From positions 1,305,362 to 1,369,361 of the forward strand of contig CP075364.1 in the NCBI GenBank assembly GCA_019454105.1: a stretch of DNA of 64,000 nucleotides, given 5' to 3'. Below, one piece after another: positions 42,988-52,356 of this stretch. Under the pieces are notes generated by a model, which had not been told where the DNA came from, made no database searches, and worked only from the letters and a program-made list of their open reading frames with translations. Numbering within the stretch: the first letter of the stretch is position 1; each line of letters starts with the position of its first letter. A program made the translations under genes and the position numbers. This DNA is from Fimbriimonadaceae bacterium (GTDB lineage: Bacteria; Armatimonadota; Fimbriimonadia; Fimbriimonadales; Fimbriimonadaceae).

Positions 42988-44862
42988 ATGTATGCGCTCG
43001 TTGTCAGTTTGATTTTGGCTCCCTCCCTCGGCGCGTACCGCCAGGATCGGCCACAGGTCGAAGTTCGCAACGTCTCGGAAGCCGTTGGACTCTTAAGTTC
43101 GAGACTTGGCCAAGAACACCGAACGGTTTCTCGGTATCGCGACCGCCCGTTGATCGTGAGCGGGCTTGACAATCTGACCGCGAAAGACTTAAAGGAAGCC
43201 CTGGCCACCGCGACGGCGGGCAAGTGGGTCGACAGCCAAGATGTGTGGACTCTCGCCGACGACGAGGAGGCCTTCCAGACTTTGAGGAAGACGGACGACG
43301 CGCGCGTTGAGTCCACCCTAGAAACGTTCCTGGATACCGCCTTATCAAACGGCACTTTGAGTGAAAGAACCTCGGAGACAAGGGTCAAAGACCTTCTCGC
43401 TTCGATCGCTTAAGGGCCGAGGAACTTCAACGACACGCAAGAGGCCGCAAGCCTTCCCCGATTCTCAGACCGGCTCTTGGCCCAGACGTTGCGATGGATC
43501 GGCCCCCGAAGGCTGTCTGGGATGGCTCCGGGAACCTTCCAAGTGTTCGGCCCGGCTCCGTCTGACTCCAAGCGGGACCGTGATCTGAGCCGGTTCGTCC
43601 GAGAGTTTGAAGACGATCGGCATTCTCTCGGTCTCTACCTGTCGGAAGTCGTACCCAAGTTTCCTCTCGACGCCCATGCCGAGATCGACACAGTCCGGCC
43701 CCGCCCCGATGCGGGCGACCAGGCCGAGCGCCTCTTCCTCACGGTTCACCGGCTGCCGAGGTCCGTCCATGTGAGCTTTCAGGTCTACGCCAAGTCAGGC
43801 AGAAGGCTTGCTGACAACGATAGATCTTTGCCCGTCCTTCCCCACCCAGCAGACCGCGGACGCGCGGAACGTTTTTTGAACCGCGTCGCCGCGCTCAGCC
43901 TTCATCGGCCCCCGGTTTCCTTGCCAGACTCCTTACTTGAGGCCGGGCCTCACCCGAGAGACGGCCTGCTTCGGGCCGACAGGTTGGTCAGCGCCTACCG
44001 CACGGCTCTCGTGGAGTCTTTGGCCGAGTCGTTGGGCAGGCCGGTCGTGGCCCTGTTGCCTGACAGCCTCGAGCACGACTTGATCGATCTCGACCGAAGC
44101 GGCCGGTTTTCAGGAAAGCAGCTGGCGAAACTCCTCTTGTCGTCACCCGCATCGTGTCCCGTTCAGATCGATCTCAAAAGCGTCAGCATCCTGCGTCCGC
44201 TCATGGAGGAAGCGTTCGAAGCCGAGCCGATCGACTGGGAAGCGGCGCTGCGCGAGGCGGAAAAGGCCTTCACAACAAAGTGGTGGGCGCCATCGTCGAT
44301 GGCTTCGATCGCCTTGACCGGTCCCAGACCGACGACCGGCAACCGATTGTTCGGACTCGTCCGAAAGGCGGCCAGGAGCGCGCGCGTGGACGGGCTCGAC
44401 CCGTTGCTGTCCGACGACCAGCTGGCCGTGATTGGGGCCGTGGCCCGACTCGTGCCACAGCTGTCAGAAGGCCAGTCCCCTTCTGGACCGATGGAGCTGG
44501 AGATCCAGCTGACGGGTGCCGCCGCGGCGAGGTTTTTGAAGCACGTCGATTCTTTGCCGGAAGCGTTCATGGTGGGCCAGGGCGGGGTCGAGACCGACCT
44601 GGAGGCCCGGCCCGGCCCTCGGATCGCTTCGAAGCTCCGCGTGACGGTCGTCTCCCAGCCCGTCGTCGCGCTCCGCAAGCCAGGCGCAGACTGGAGCCGA
44701 TGGTACGCGGAGCCTGAGGCGGCCTGGCTGGCCGACCCCGGACTCGAGGGTCTCGAGCGGAGGCGAGGACGCCGCGCGTTGCTCACGATCGATCTCGCCG
44801 GGCCGGTCAAGCTGGCCTCCCCCTGGACCGTCCCTTGGAGCCCGGTCAGCCTCGACGACTGA
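42988..44862 (+). pseudogene. STN-like secreted protein interrupted by an in-frame TAA
   Basis: ATG 42988 has a good GGAG and opens a 141-aa frame (signal MYALVVSLILAPSLGAY, then STN-like residues with YRDRPLIVSGLDNLTAKDLKE) that stops at TAA 43411-43413. The same frame stays open after it to 44862. The codons directly after the stop keep a strong G/C third-position bias, and the only later start is a weak TTG at 43477. Overall order matches the 724-aa protein at 2199-4373, including a GTFQVFGPAPSDSKRDRD segment like its GNRIVFSTRPNRRQSK. I read this as one 624-codon gene with a nonsense mutation. Two adjacent genes, readthrough, or a sequencing error are the alternatives. Confidence 0.6.
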
Positions 44863-44963
44863 CAATTCTGCTGGGAAATTGCGTGAATATTCGCAATTCT
44901 CGGCGTGGCTCGGCCATACTTCTCGGATCGGCTGGCCGTCGACGGCTGGCCCATGGTGTGTCT

Positions 44964-47546
44964 ATGAACGCGATCTTCACTGCCTTGATCGTCCTCGGCC
45001 CCAATGGTTCGATGGATGTCGTCGTCGAGCGGGCCAACGGCCTTTCATCACTCAAGTTTGGAGACGGAGCTGCTTTCCATTCGACCCGAACGCCGGTGCA
45101 GGGGGTCAAGGAGATCTCCGTTCCTGGCAGCCAAGTCCGAGTCGTCACCTGGAACGAAGGCCCCAAGGGCTTCTATGCCGTCTCTCTCAACGGCCAGAAA
45201 GTCGACCGAGTCGCTGAATCCTCCACCGTGATCCGAACGATCTGGGGCGAGTTCGACCCGCTCAAGGGCAAGGCCCTCACGCCGACGAGCATCCCGGCCA
45301 GCCCGACCAACCGGATGTTCCTCGTCCAGTTCGGCACTCAGCCACTCGAGCAGTACAAGAGGGCCATCGAGAAGCTCGGAGCGACGTTCCACCTCTCGAT
45401 TCCTGACCACACCGTGATCGTCGACATCCCGGCCGACAAAGTCCAGGCTGTGCGCGAGATGCCTTTCGTCCGATGGGTCGGCAAGTTCGAGCCGTCGATG
45501 CGGATCGAGCAGGAAATTCAGCGAGGGATGATCAATAAGACCCTGCGCGAGCAGTCCTATTACGTCCAGACCAGCCTTGACAGCCCCGAGCTCAAGAACA
45601 CGGTCGCCGCCCAAATCCAACTCGCGGGCGGACAGGTCGTCGTCAACACCCCGCAAGGCACCCTGATGGAAGTCGTCCTCAAGCCCGAGGTCGTGGCCGA
45701 GGTCGCCAAGATCAACGGTGTCCTCTGGCTCGAAAGGAAGACCGAGCCCAGCAACGACATGGACAACGCTCGCATCACCGGTGGGGCCAACACCGTCCAG
45801 TCTGGCGGAGTCTTCGAGGGGCAAGACTTGAACGTCCACGTCATCGACGGCGGCATTCGCCGCACCCACGTTGACTATGCGAGCCGACTGACCGTCCGCA
45901 ACAATCCGGCAGTGGACAGCCACGGAACCGCGACATCGGGCATCGTCACCGGCGACGGCACCGGCAACCCGGCCGGCAAGGGCATGCTCCCAAAGGCGGG
46001 CCTCGTCATGACCCCCTATCAGACGAACTGGAGCGCCGCCGCCCGGCTCGCCCTCACCCAGGATACTGTCAACGTCTTCAAGTGCGTCCTGGAGAGCAAC
46101 TCGTGGGGCGACGCCCTGACCGGAAGCTATACGGCGATCTCCTCCTACATGGACGAGATCGTCTACAAGACGGATTTGCTCATCCTCAACTCGATGAGCA
46201 ACTGGGGCACCAACACACAGGTTCGACCGCAAGCCTGGGCGAAGAACGTGTTCTCGATCGGTGGGTTCAACCACTTCAACAACACGAACGACGCTGACGA
46301 CCGGTGGCAGAGCGGGGCGAGCATCGGCCCGGCAGCCGACGGACGCATCAAGCCCGAACTAGCCCACTATTACGACAGCATCTTCTGCACGACCAGTTCG
46401 AGCGACACAGCCTATACCAGCAGCTTCGGAGGCACCAGCGCCGCGACCCCGATCACGGCCGGCCACGCCGGCATCGTGACCGACATGTGGACACAGGGCC
46501 ACTTCGGCAACTCCGTTTTCGGAGCCACCAAGTTCGACCGGCGCGCGGCGAGCACGACGATCAAGGCGATCATGATGAACCAAGCGTTCCTGTATCAGAA
46601 CGTCGGCGACATCGTCCGAAACGTCCAGGGCTGGGGCCGCGCCCACGTCGGCAACGTCAACAACAACCGTGAGCGGATGCTGATCGTCAATGAGACGGAC
46701 GTTTTGACCAACCTGGCCACCAAGACGTACCAGTTCTATGTCGACGGCACGCAACCATTCCGGGCCACGATGACTTACAACGATTACTGGGCAGCGGCCT
46801 TCGCCTCGGTCACCCGGCAGAACGAGATCAGCTTGAAGGTGACCTCGCCTGGCGGAACCGTCTACTGGGGCAACAACGGCATGACTGGCACCCAGAACTG
46901 GACTCAACCTGGAGGATCGCGTGACGCTCGCAACAACACCCAGAACGTGTTCGTGCAGAACCCGACTGTCGGCCTTTGGACAGTCGAAGTCACCGCCGAC
47001 AACCTCGTCCAGGACGGTCGCCCGAGCACTCCGGAGCTCGACGCCGACTACGCCCTCGTGATCAGCGGTGGCCCGGTCAGCACGGCCCCGACCTCATTGT
47101 CGCCCTACAAGCCGGGCTCGATCAAGTCGGGTGGTCTGACCCAGGTGCAGACCTCGAACAACGACTACGTCGTCCTCCAGACCCCATTGGCGGCAGGCGG
47201 TGGCGGCATTGTTCAAAGCGGCGTGATCGTCAACGGCGTCTCGCCGCTGGCTAGTCCGAGCACCTTCAAAGTGGCAGTGGAGTCCTTCACCAACCTTGGC
47301 AACGTCCAAATGAAGGTCGATCTGTGGAACTGGCAGACCAGCTCCTATGAGACGGTCAACGCGGGCAACGCGTCGCTCAACAGCAAGGCGCTTTTCGTTG
47401 CCGTGCCTCCGGGAGACCCGAGCCGGTTCGTCGAGACGGGCACCAACGCGGTCCGTGCCGCTGTGTACTTTGAAAGGAACACGGCCCTCCCCGCCGTCCA
47501 GCTTTGGGCGACGAACCTCGACCACGTCCGCTGGTTCTTCCAGTAA
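44964..47546 (+). CDS. Subtilisin-like (S8) serine peptidase with shared C-terminal domain
   Basis: About 860 aa. Residues up to about 270 look like inhibitor-type prodomain repeats (MFLVQFGTQPLEQYKRAIEK, HTVIVDIPADKVQAVREMP). The catalytic triad is visible: Asp in LNVHVIDGGIRRTH (about 293), His in DSHGTATSGIVTGDG (about 319) and Ser in FGGTSAATPITAGHAG (about 491). A P-domain-like beta region follows (TYQFYVDGTQPFRATMTY). The last 150 residues (from about 47090) match the ends of the two HAF proteins downstream. ATG 44964 is the likely start; the frame is open to 44835. The signal peptide is not clear-cut. Confidence 0.9.
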   Translation: MNAIFTALIVLGPNGSMDVVVERANGLSSLKFGDGAAFHSTRTPVQGVKEISVPGSQVRVVTWNEGPKGFYAVSLNGQKVDRVAESSTVIRTIWGEFDPLKGKALTPTSIPASPTNRMFLVQFGTQPLEQYKRAIEKLGATFHLSIPDHTVIVDIPADKVQAVREMPFVRWVGKFEPSMRIEQEIQRGMINKTLREQSYYVQTSLDSPELKNTVAAQIQLAGGQVVVNTPQGTLMEVVLKPEVVAEVAKINGVLWLERKTEPSNDMDNARITGGANTVQSGGVFEGQDLNVHVIDGGIRRTHVDYASRLTVRNNPAVDSHGTATSGIVTGDGTGNPAGKGMLPKAGLVMTPYQTNWSAAARLALTQDTVNVFKCVLESNSWGDALTGSYTAISSYMDEIVYKTDLLILNSMSNWGTNTQVRPQAWAKNVFSIGGFNHFNNTNDADDRWQSGASIGPAADGRIKPELAHYYDSIFCTTSSSDTAYTSSFGGTSAATPITAGHAGIVTDMWTQGHFGNSVFGATKFDRRAASTTIKAIMMNQAFLYQNVGDIVRNVQGWGRAHVGNVNNNRERMLIVNETDVLTNLATKTYQFYVDGTQPFRATMTYNDYWAAAFASVTRQNEISLKVTSPGGTVYWGNNGMTGTQNWTQPGGSRDARNNTQNVFVQNPTVGLWTVEVTADNLVQDGRPSTPELDADYALVISGGPVSTAPTSLSPYKPGSIKSGGLTQVQTSNNDYVVLQTPLAAGGGGIVQSGVIVNGVSPLASPSTFKVAVESFTNLGNVQMKVDLWNWQTSSYETVNAGNASLNSKALFVAVPPGDPSRFVETGTNAVRAAVYFERNTALPAVQLWATNLDHVRWFFQ

Positions 47547-47571
47547 GGCTCCTCTCGACCTGACCTTTCCG

Positions 47572-47597
47572 GGGCGCGCACCGACTGGTGCGCGCCC
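47572..47597 (+). terminator. Terminator hairpin after the subtilase gene
   Basis: GGGCGCGCACC pairs perfectly with GGTGCGCGCCC (11 bp) over GACT, 25 bases after the stop codon. No T run. Confidence 0.65.
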
Positions 47598-47637
47598 TAT
47601 CTGTGCCAACCCTGCCTGGGGCCATAATGCTCCGATC

Positions 47638-48372
47638 ATGAGACGGTTGCTCGTTCTGTTGGCTCTCGGCGCGCTGGGGTTGGCTGGTTGCTCCCCCAGC
47701 GAGTCTGGCGGCTCGGCTACGTCTGGTTCTTCCGACGGCACGACTTCGTCCCAATCGAAGACCGAGACTCTGACCGAAGAACCCAAAGACGCGACGCCAG
47801 ACGGGGCCACAGGCAAGGCGGACGACGCGCCGTTGCCCACCAAACCAAAGGACGGCGACGAGGTCGGCGTATTGGACACCGACGCCGGGCAGATCGTGGT
47901 CATGTTCTATCCGCAAAGGGCTCCCAACCATGTGGAGCGCTTCAAGAAGCTCGCCAAAGAAGGGTTCTATGACGGGACGCGCTTCCACCGGTGCATGCCC
48001 GGCTTCATGATCCAAGGCGGCGACCCCAAGACCAAGAGCATGAACCTCTCCAACGAGTGGGGGACCGGCGGTTACGAGGAGAACGGGCAGCCGTCGAACC
48101 TCAACGCCGAGTTCAACGACATCAAGCACGTCAAAGGCGTGCTCAGTGCGGCCCGGTCGATGGATCCCAATTCAGCCAGCAGCCAGTTCTTCTTGATGGA
48201 CGCCGACGCCCCGAGCCTGGACGGGCAGTACTCAGCGTACGGCATGATCGTGAAAGGCCAAGACGTGGTGAGCAAGATTGTGGTCAGCGGCCAAGGTCGC
48301 GACAACGGGGTGGTCGAGCCCTCCAAGGCGCACGTGCTCAAGAAAGTCACGATCCGCAAGTGGCCGCTGTAA
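47638..48372 (+). CDS. Cyclophilin-type peptidyl-prolyl isomerase, lipoprotein
   Basis: A 244-aa protein. Lipoprotein leader LLVLLALGALGLAGC, a Ser/Thr/Glu-rich linker to about residue 75, then a cyclophilin domain: MFYPQRAPNHVERFKKLAKEGFYDGTRFHR, FMIQGGDP, GVLSAARSMDPNSASSQFFLM, and AYGMIVKGQDVVSKI. It catalyses cis-trans proline isomerisation in the envelope. A second cyclophilin (51660-52298) shares the arrangement and the same end (I-K/R-x-W-P-L). A CATAAT at 47623-47628 could be a -10 box. Confidence 0.93.
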   Translation: MRRLLVLLALGALGLAGCSPSESGGSATSGSSDGTTSSQSKTETLTEEPKDATPDGATGKADDAPLPTKPKDGDEVGVLDTDAGQIVVMFYPQRAPNHVERFKKLAKEGFYDGTRFHRCMPGFMIQGGDPKTKSMNLSNEWGTGGYEENGQPSNLNAEFNDIKHVKGVLSAARSMDPNSASSQFFLMDADAPSLDGQYSAYGMIVKGQDVVSKIVVSGQGRDNGVVEPSKAHVLKKVTIRKWPL

Positions 48373-48397
48373 AAGGTTGGCACTCGGAGTGATCGAT

Positions 48398-48420
48398 GTC
48401 CCTTCCGAAGCGGAGGGGAC
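48398..48420 (+). terminator. Hairpin after the first cyclophilin gene
   Basis: GTCCCTTCCG pairs with CGGAGGGGAC (one T-G pair) over the loop AAG, 25 bases after the stop. No T run follows. Confidence 0.5.
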
Positions 48421-48453
48421 GAAGAAACTCAGAATCTGATATCGCTTCTGTAG

Positions 48454-48476
48454 GTCAGAGTGGAGTATACTCTGAC
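48454..48476. promoter_or_regulatory. Perfect inverted repeat spanning a -10-like TATACT
   Basis: GTCAGAGT and ACTCTGAC are exact 8-base inverted copies 7 bases apart. TATACT (48466-48471) lies across the spacer and right arm. It stands 48 bases before the TTG start of the HAF gene, a suitable place for an operator. No matching -35 box is seen. Confidence 0.4.
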
Positions 48477-48523
48477 GGTGCGGCATGGGACGTGGGCGTC
48501 ACGTCGCAAGCTCAGGAGACCTC

Positions 48524-50076
48524 TTGACTCGCACAAAGATTCTCACCTTGATTTTCGTTCTCGTCACCCCCCCCCGGTGACCGCGCAGTCTGACACGCTC
48601 TACGAAGTGACATACTTCCCAGAGTTCCCTCCAACTTGGAGTGGAGCCCTTCCATTCAATCTTGGCGATGATGACGTCTTAGCCACGCGCATAACTGCGG
48701 GTCCAGACAATCGCAATCGGGCCGGGTTTGCCGCGCTCTCTGACGGCAATAAGTTGGAGGCCCAGCCGCAATTCACTAACTTCTCCAAGTCCGTTGATCG
48801 TAACGTGAATGGAGTCGCCGTCGGTGGGACTGACTGGGGACCTGCCAACTTCAATGCCTGCCGCTGGACAGGCCCCCTGAACAGCAGGGTGCTTGAGTTG
48901 CTCGCCGCACAGGACGATCGGTACTCGGAGGCCACGGGCGTGGCCGATAGCGGACGGATCGTCGGATGGCTTCGGACTGGCGGGGTTGGCACTCCGGAGC
49001 ACGGATGGTACTGGGCGCCAGGGGGCCAAGAGCTGAGGTTACTTAGCAATCAAGTTCCAATTCCCCAAAGCCGAGCGCTAGCTGTCTCGCCAAACGGCTC
49101 CTACGTTGGAGACTACACGGTTTCGGGATCGGTGAACATTCCTGGATACTGGGACATGACTCTGTCCAGAACCTACGTCAGCGTATCAGGATGGGATCTG
49201 AGCCGAGACGGGTTCGTCGTCGCGATTACGGACAACCCGTTAGGGCAAGAGGCCCCGTTCCTGACCGGCTTTGCGATCGGCTCTTCGACCAGCCCGGCGC
49301 AGGCCTTCGCGCACGATTCGAACACCGGTCTGACCCGGTTCCTCCCGGCAGGGTACGGAGAGCCGGCGGACATGAACAACAACCGGGTCATCGTGGGCAA
49401 TGGTCACATGCCTTGGGTCTGGCTCGGTTCCGACCAACCTGACGGAGGGGCGGCCATCGACTTTGGGGCTTTCGTCGTGCCTGGAACGCCGGTCTCGGGC
49501 CTCGTCATGTCGGGAGTGAACGGTGGGATCCAAGCGAACCCGACGGTCAATTTCGGCGGAGCCCGTTTCATCGAGACTGAGAACAGCACATTCCTCACCG
49601 AACCGAGCACGGTTTGGTCGAGAATCGAGCCAGGAACATTGACTGTGTCCACAGGAACGCTCAACTTTGGTCAAGTGGCCGACGTCAGACGGCCTGACGC
49701 CACCAGACTGAACGTCACGCGCTCAGGTTCGATCCTCCCGACGAACTTCAAGGTGATCGCGGAGTTCACGGCCAGCGGAGTCTCTACGGTGCCGCAAGAG
49801 CTTTGGCTCCGCACTACTGCCCGGGTTAACGTAGGAGGTGGATTTGAGCTGAACCTCCAGTTCTGGGACTATCAGGCCTCCGATTGGGTCAATGGGACGG
49901 TCGCCACCGGTCCGCTCTCGACACACTACCGATCCGTCGACTCGAAGGCGATTGGGGATCTGGCTAGGTTCGTGCAGGGCGGACTGGTACGGGCCCGATT
50001 GCAGGTCGCCGAAGTCGGGCCTGTGACCGGGGTCTGGTCGGTGGACATTGAACAGGCTAACTGGATGAAGAGGTAG
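48524..50076 (+). CDS. Secreted HAF-repeat protein, out of frame across a C9 tract
   Basis: TTG 48524, with AGGAG five bases upstream, opens a proper signal peptide (MTRTKILTLIFVLVT), but with nine C at 48567-48575 this frame stops at 48578-48580. The remaining 490 codons are in another frame that continues ...VTAQ|SDTLYEVTYF as a typical cleavage site; one C more (or two fewer) would join them. The mature part has HAF-like repeats of about 50 residues (SEATGVADSGRIVGWLR, RALAVSPNGSYVGDY, PADMNNNRVIVGNG) and the C-terminal domain shared with the subtilase. In the mature frame alone a GTG at 48460 exists but gives no signal peptide. Confidence 0.7.
48567..48575 (+). repeat. C9 homopolymer in the signal-peptide region
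   Basis: Nine consecutive C within the leader of the HAF gene; its length sets whether the signal peptide and mature protein are in one frame. Confidence 0.85.
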
Positions 50077-50086
50077 AGCGGCACTC

Positions 50087-51616
50087 ATGACCGAAAAACC
50101 ACCCGCCTTCAATCGGATCACGAAGAGCTTCCGAAATGTGCCGTGCTACTGGCTCGCCACGGTCGCCATGGTGGGTGGTTTAGTTCCTCAAACTTCCGTT
50201 GGAAAAACTCCGCTATATAGGGTCGACGATCTCTCAGGGATCGCTGCCTTTCCCGGTTCACACGGACTTGCCATCAACGACTTCGGGCAGGTCGCGGGAC
50301 GGACGGACGGGCACGGGGCGTGGTTGTGGGACGAGGACGCTGGCGCGACCGGCTTCGACGAGCCCGGCACGCAGCACTTGCAACCGATCGACGTCAACAA
50401 CCTTGGCGTGATCACGGGAAGGACGACGCGCGTCCCCCGGGTGCTCCGTGGATTCATTTGGAGGCGCGAAACTGGCCTCCATGAGTTCGCCCCACCTGAA
50501 GGCAACTTCGCAGTCGAGCCCCAAGCCGTCAACGACTTTGGACAAGTGGTCGGTTACTACTACGGACCCGGACGACATACTGCCTTTCAATATGTCCAGG
50601 ATAACTATACCTATCTTGGCGGTAAGCTCCCGTACGTAAACTCGCTTGGAGATGTAACCCAAACCGGCTTAATGGTCGGCAACTGGGCGAGAAGTACAAA
50701 CCAGGTAACTCAGCGAATGGGCTACCTCTTAGATTCTAATCTTAATTTATGGCTCTTTGAGCCTCCGTCGCCCAGTCAAGAAACGGCCCTCACTAGTGCC
50801 AACTTGTCGGGATTGGCTGTTGGGGTCATTAGCTTTGGCGGGACGAGGCCCGTATTCTGGCGGCCCGACATCGGCTACGAGTACATCTCGCTTCCCTTCG
50901 GGAAGTTTGCGGCAGCGCCCGTGGCCCTGAACGACCATAACGACGTGCTCTTGAGAATCTCTGACACGTACCGAGTCGTCGTCACACGACACGACCTCGG
51001 GCCCATCTACGTCGACGAGCATTTGGACGGATCGGGCGCGGGCTGGGACTTCAGTTGGGGCCAAAGCGACATGAACAACAAGGGCCAGATCGTGGGAACA
51101 GGGTCTAAGGACGGGCAGAGTCGGGCGTTCCTCATCTCGCCCATCTCAACCGTCTTCCCCACCACCCGCCTTCGTGTCCTTAATGGCCGGTTGCTCGCTG
51201 GCACGGTCGAGGACCTCGCCGAGCGTGACGGGCGGGCGGTCAAGATCGGGAGCTTCCCCACCCCGAACCAGCCCCAAACCGCCGTCTCCTGGGAGGTCGA
51301 GGCGACACTCCCCTCCAAGCCCGTCTACCTATGGCTCAAGACCTACGCCCGCACCGACCAGGCCCAGGCGGCCGAGCAGACCCTCGAACTCTGGCGACCG
51401 ACCCTCGCCGACTACCCCGAGCACGGCCGCAACACCATGCCCCTCGGCCCCGGCTGGATCCGCCGCGAGACCGTCGCCCGGGGCGGCACCGGCGGGTTCG
51501 TTGCCGACGATGGCACCGTCCGCGCCCGCGTCACCGTCCGCCCCACAGCCCCCACCGCCACCCCCTTCTGGGCCGTCGAGCACGACCAGGTCGTCTTCGA
51601 GGCCGTCCTCCGCTGA
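50087..51616 (+). CDS. Secreted HAF-repeat protein with shared C-terminal domain
   Basis: A 509-aa protein starting 10 bases after the previous gene. The signal helix is at about 20-38 (CYWLATVAMVGGLVPQTSVG). HAF-type repeats follow: LAINDFGQVAGRTDGHGAWL, DVNNLGVITGRTTRVPRVLR, AVNDFGQVVGYYY and DMNNKGQIVGTGSKDGQSRA; these 'N-xx-G-x-(I/V)-x-G' units predict a beta-propeller or related fold. The final 150 residues (from about 51160) match those of the upstream HAF protein and the subtilase. Bases about 50590-50770 are notably AT-rich compared with the rest, suggesting a mosaic gene. Confidence 0.8.
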   Translation: MTEKPPAFNRITKSFRNVPCYWLATVAMVGGLVPQTSVGKTPLYRVDDLSGIAAFPGSHGLAINDFGQVAGRTDGHGAWLWDEDAGATGFDEPGTQHLQPIDVNNLGVITGRTTRVPRVLRGFIWRRETGLHEFAPPEGNFAVEPQAVNDFGQVVGYYYGPGRHTAFQYVQDNYTYLGGKLPYVNSLGDVTQTGLMVGNWARSTNQVTQRMGYLLDSNLNLWLFEPPSPSQETALTSANLSGLAVGVISFGGTRPVFWRPDIGYEYISLPFGKFAAAPVALNDHNDVLLRISDTYRVVVTRHDLGPIYVDEHLDGSGAGWDFSWGQSDMNNKGQIVGTGSKDGQSRAFLISPISTVFPTTRLRVLNGRLLAGTVEDLAERDGRAVKIGSFPTPNQPQTAVSWEVEATLPSKPVYLWLKTYARTDQAQAAEQTLELWRPTLADYPEHGRNTMPLGPGWIRRETVARGGTGGFVADDGTVRARVTVRPTAPTATPFWAVEHDQVVFEAVLR

Positions 51617-51659
51617 AGCCCACGGCCCCTGTCGCCGAACCTGCCAAGATGGAGTAACC

Positions 51660-52298
51660 ATGACGACCGCTTTGCTCTTGGCCGTGGCCGGTGCCGCTGT
51701 CGCCTCGATGGGATCGGACACGACCATGACCCAAGACACCGCCCTCGGACCGACCGCCGCCCCCGGCGCCACCGCCCCCGCCACTGGCGAAGAGGTCGCC
51801 GTGCTCGAGACCACCGCTGGAAAGATCGTCCTCCGCTTCTATCCGGACAAAGCCCCGAACCATGTCGCCAACTTCAAGAAACTCGCCACCGAAGGGTTCT
51901 ATGACGGCACCCGGTTCCACCGGTGCATCCCAGGGTTTATGGTCCAAGGCGGCGACCCGAACTCCAAGGATCTTGGCCAAGCCGACCTTTGGGGGACCGG
52001 CGGCCCGCCCACCCGCGTGAAGGCCGAGTTCAACGACCAAAAGCACACCCGAGGGATCCTCAGCATGGCCCGCTCCAGCGACCCCGACTCGGCCGGAAGC
52101 CAGTTCTTCCTCATGGTGGCCGACTCGCCTTTCTTGGACGGCAAGTACTCCGCCTTCGGCATCGTGATCGAAGGCATGGACGTCGTTGACAAGATCGTGG
52201 CCACGGGCCCCACTGCCCAGAACGAGAACGGACGAGTGGAACCGGACAAGGCCATCGTCCTCAACAAAGCCACGATCAAGACCTGGCCCTTGGACTAA
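51660..52298 (+). CDS. Cyclophilin-type peptidyl-prolyl isomerase, secreted
   Basis: A 212-aa paralogue of the lipoprotein cyclophilin at 47.6 kb. Short hydrophobic leader (MTTALLLAVAGAAVASMG) without lipobox cysteine, Thr/Ala/Pro-rich linker, then the cyclophilin domain with FYPDKAPNHVANFKKLATEGFYDGTRFHR, FMVQGGDP, GILSMARSSDPDSAGSQFFLM and AFGIVIEGMDVVDKI. GGAG lies 5 bases before ATG 51660. It is probably cotranscribed with the HAF gene 43 bases upstream. Confidence 0.93.
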   Translation: MTTALLLAVAGAAVASMGSDTTMTQDTALGPTAAPGATAPATGEEVAVLETTAGKIVLRFYPDKAPNHVANFKKLATEGFYDGTRFHRCIPGFMVQGGDPNSKDLGQADLWGTGGPPTRVKAEFNDQKHTRGILSMARSSDPDSAGSQFFLMVADSPFLDGKYSAFGIVIEGMDVVDKIVATGPTAQNENGRVEPDKAIVLNKATIKTWPLD

Positions 52299-52356
52299 CC
52301 CGAGAGCGCCCTGCCCGTCAAACTACCGACAATACCAAGCACCGGCCCGGAGTAAC

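Noticed and set aside
43361-43588. Small frame across the in-frame TAA as an overlapping gene
   Set aside because: Different frame, no ribosome site and no recognisable product; the interrupted-gene reading explains the region better.
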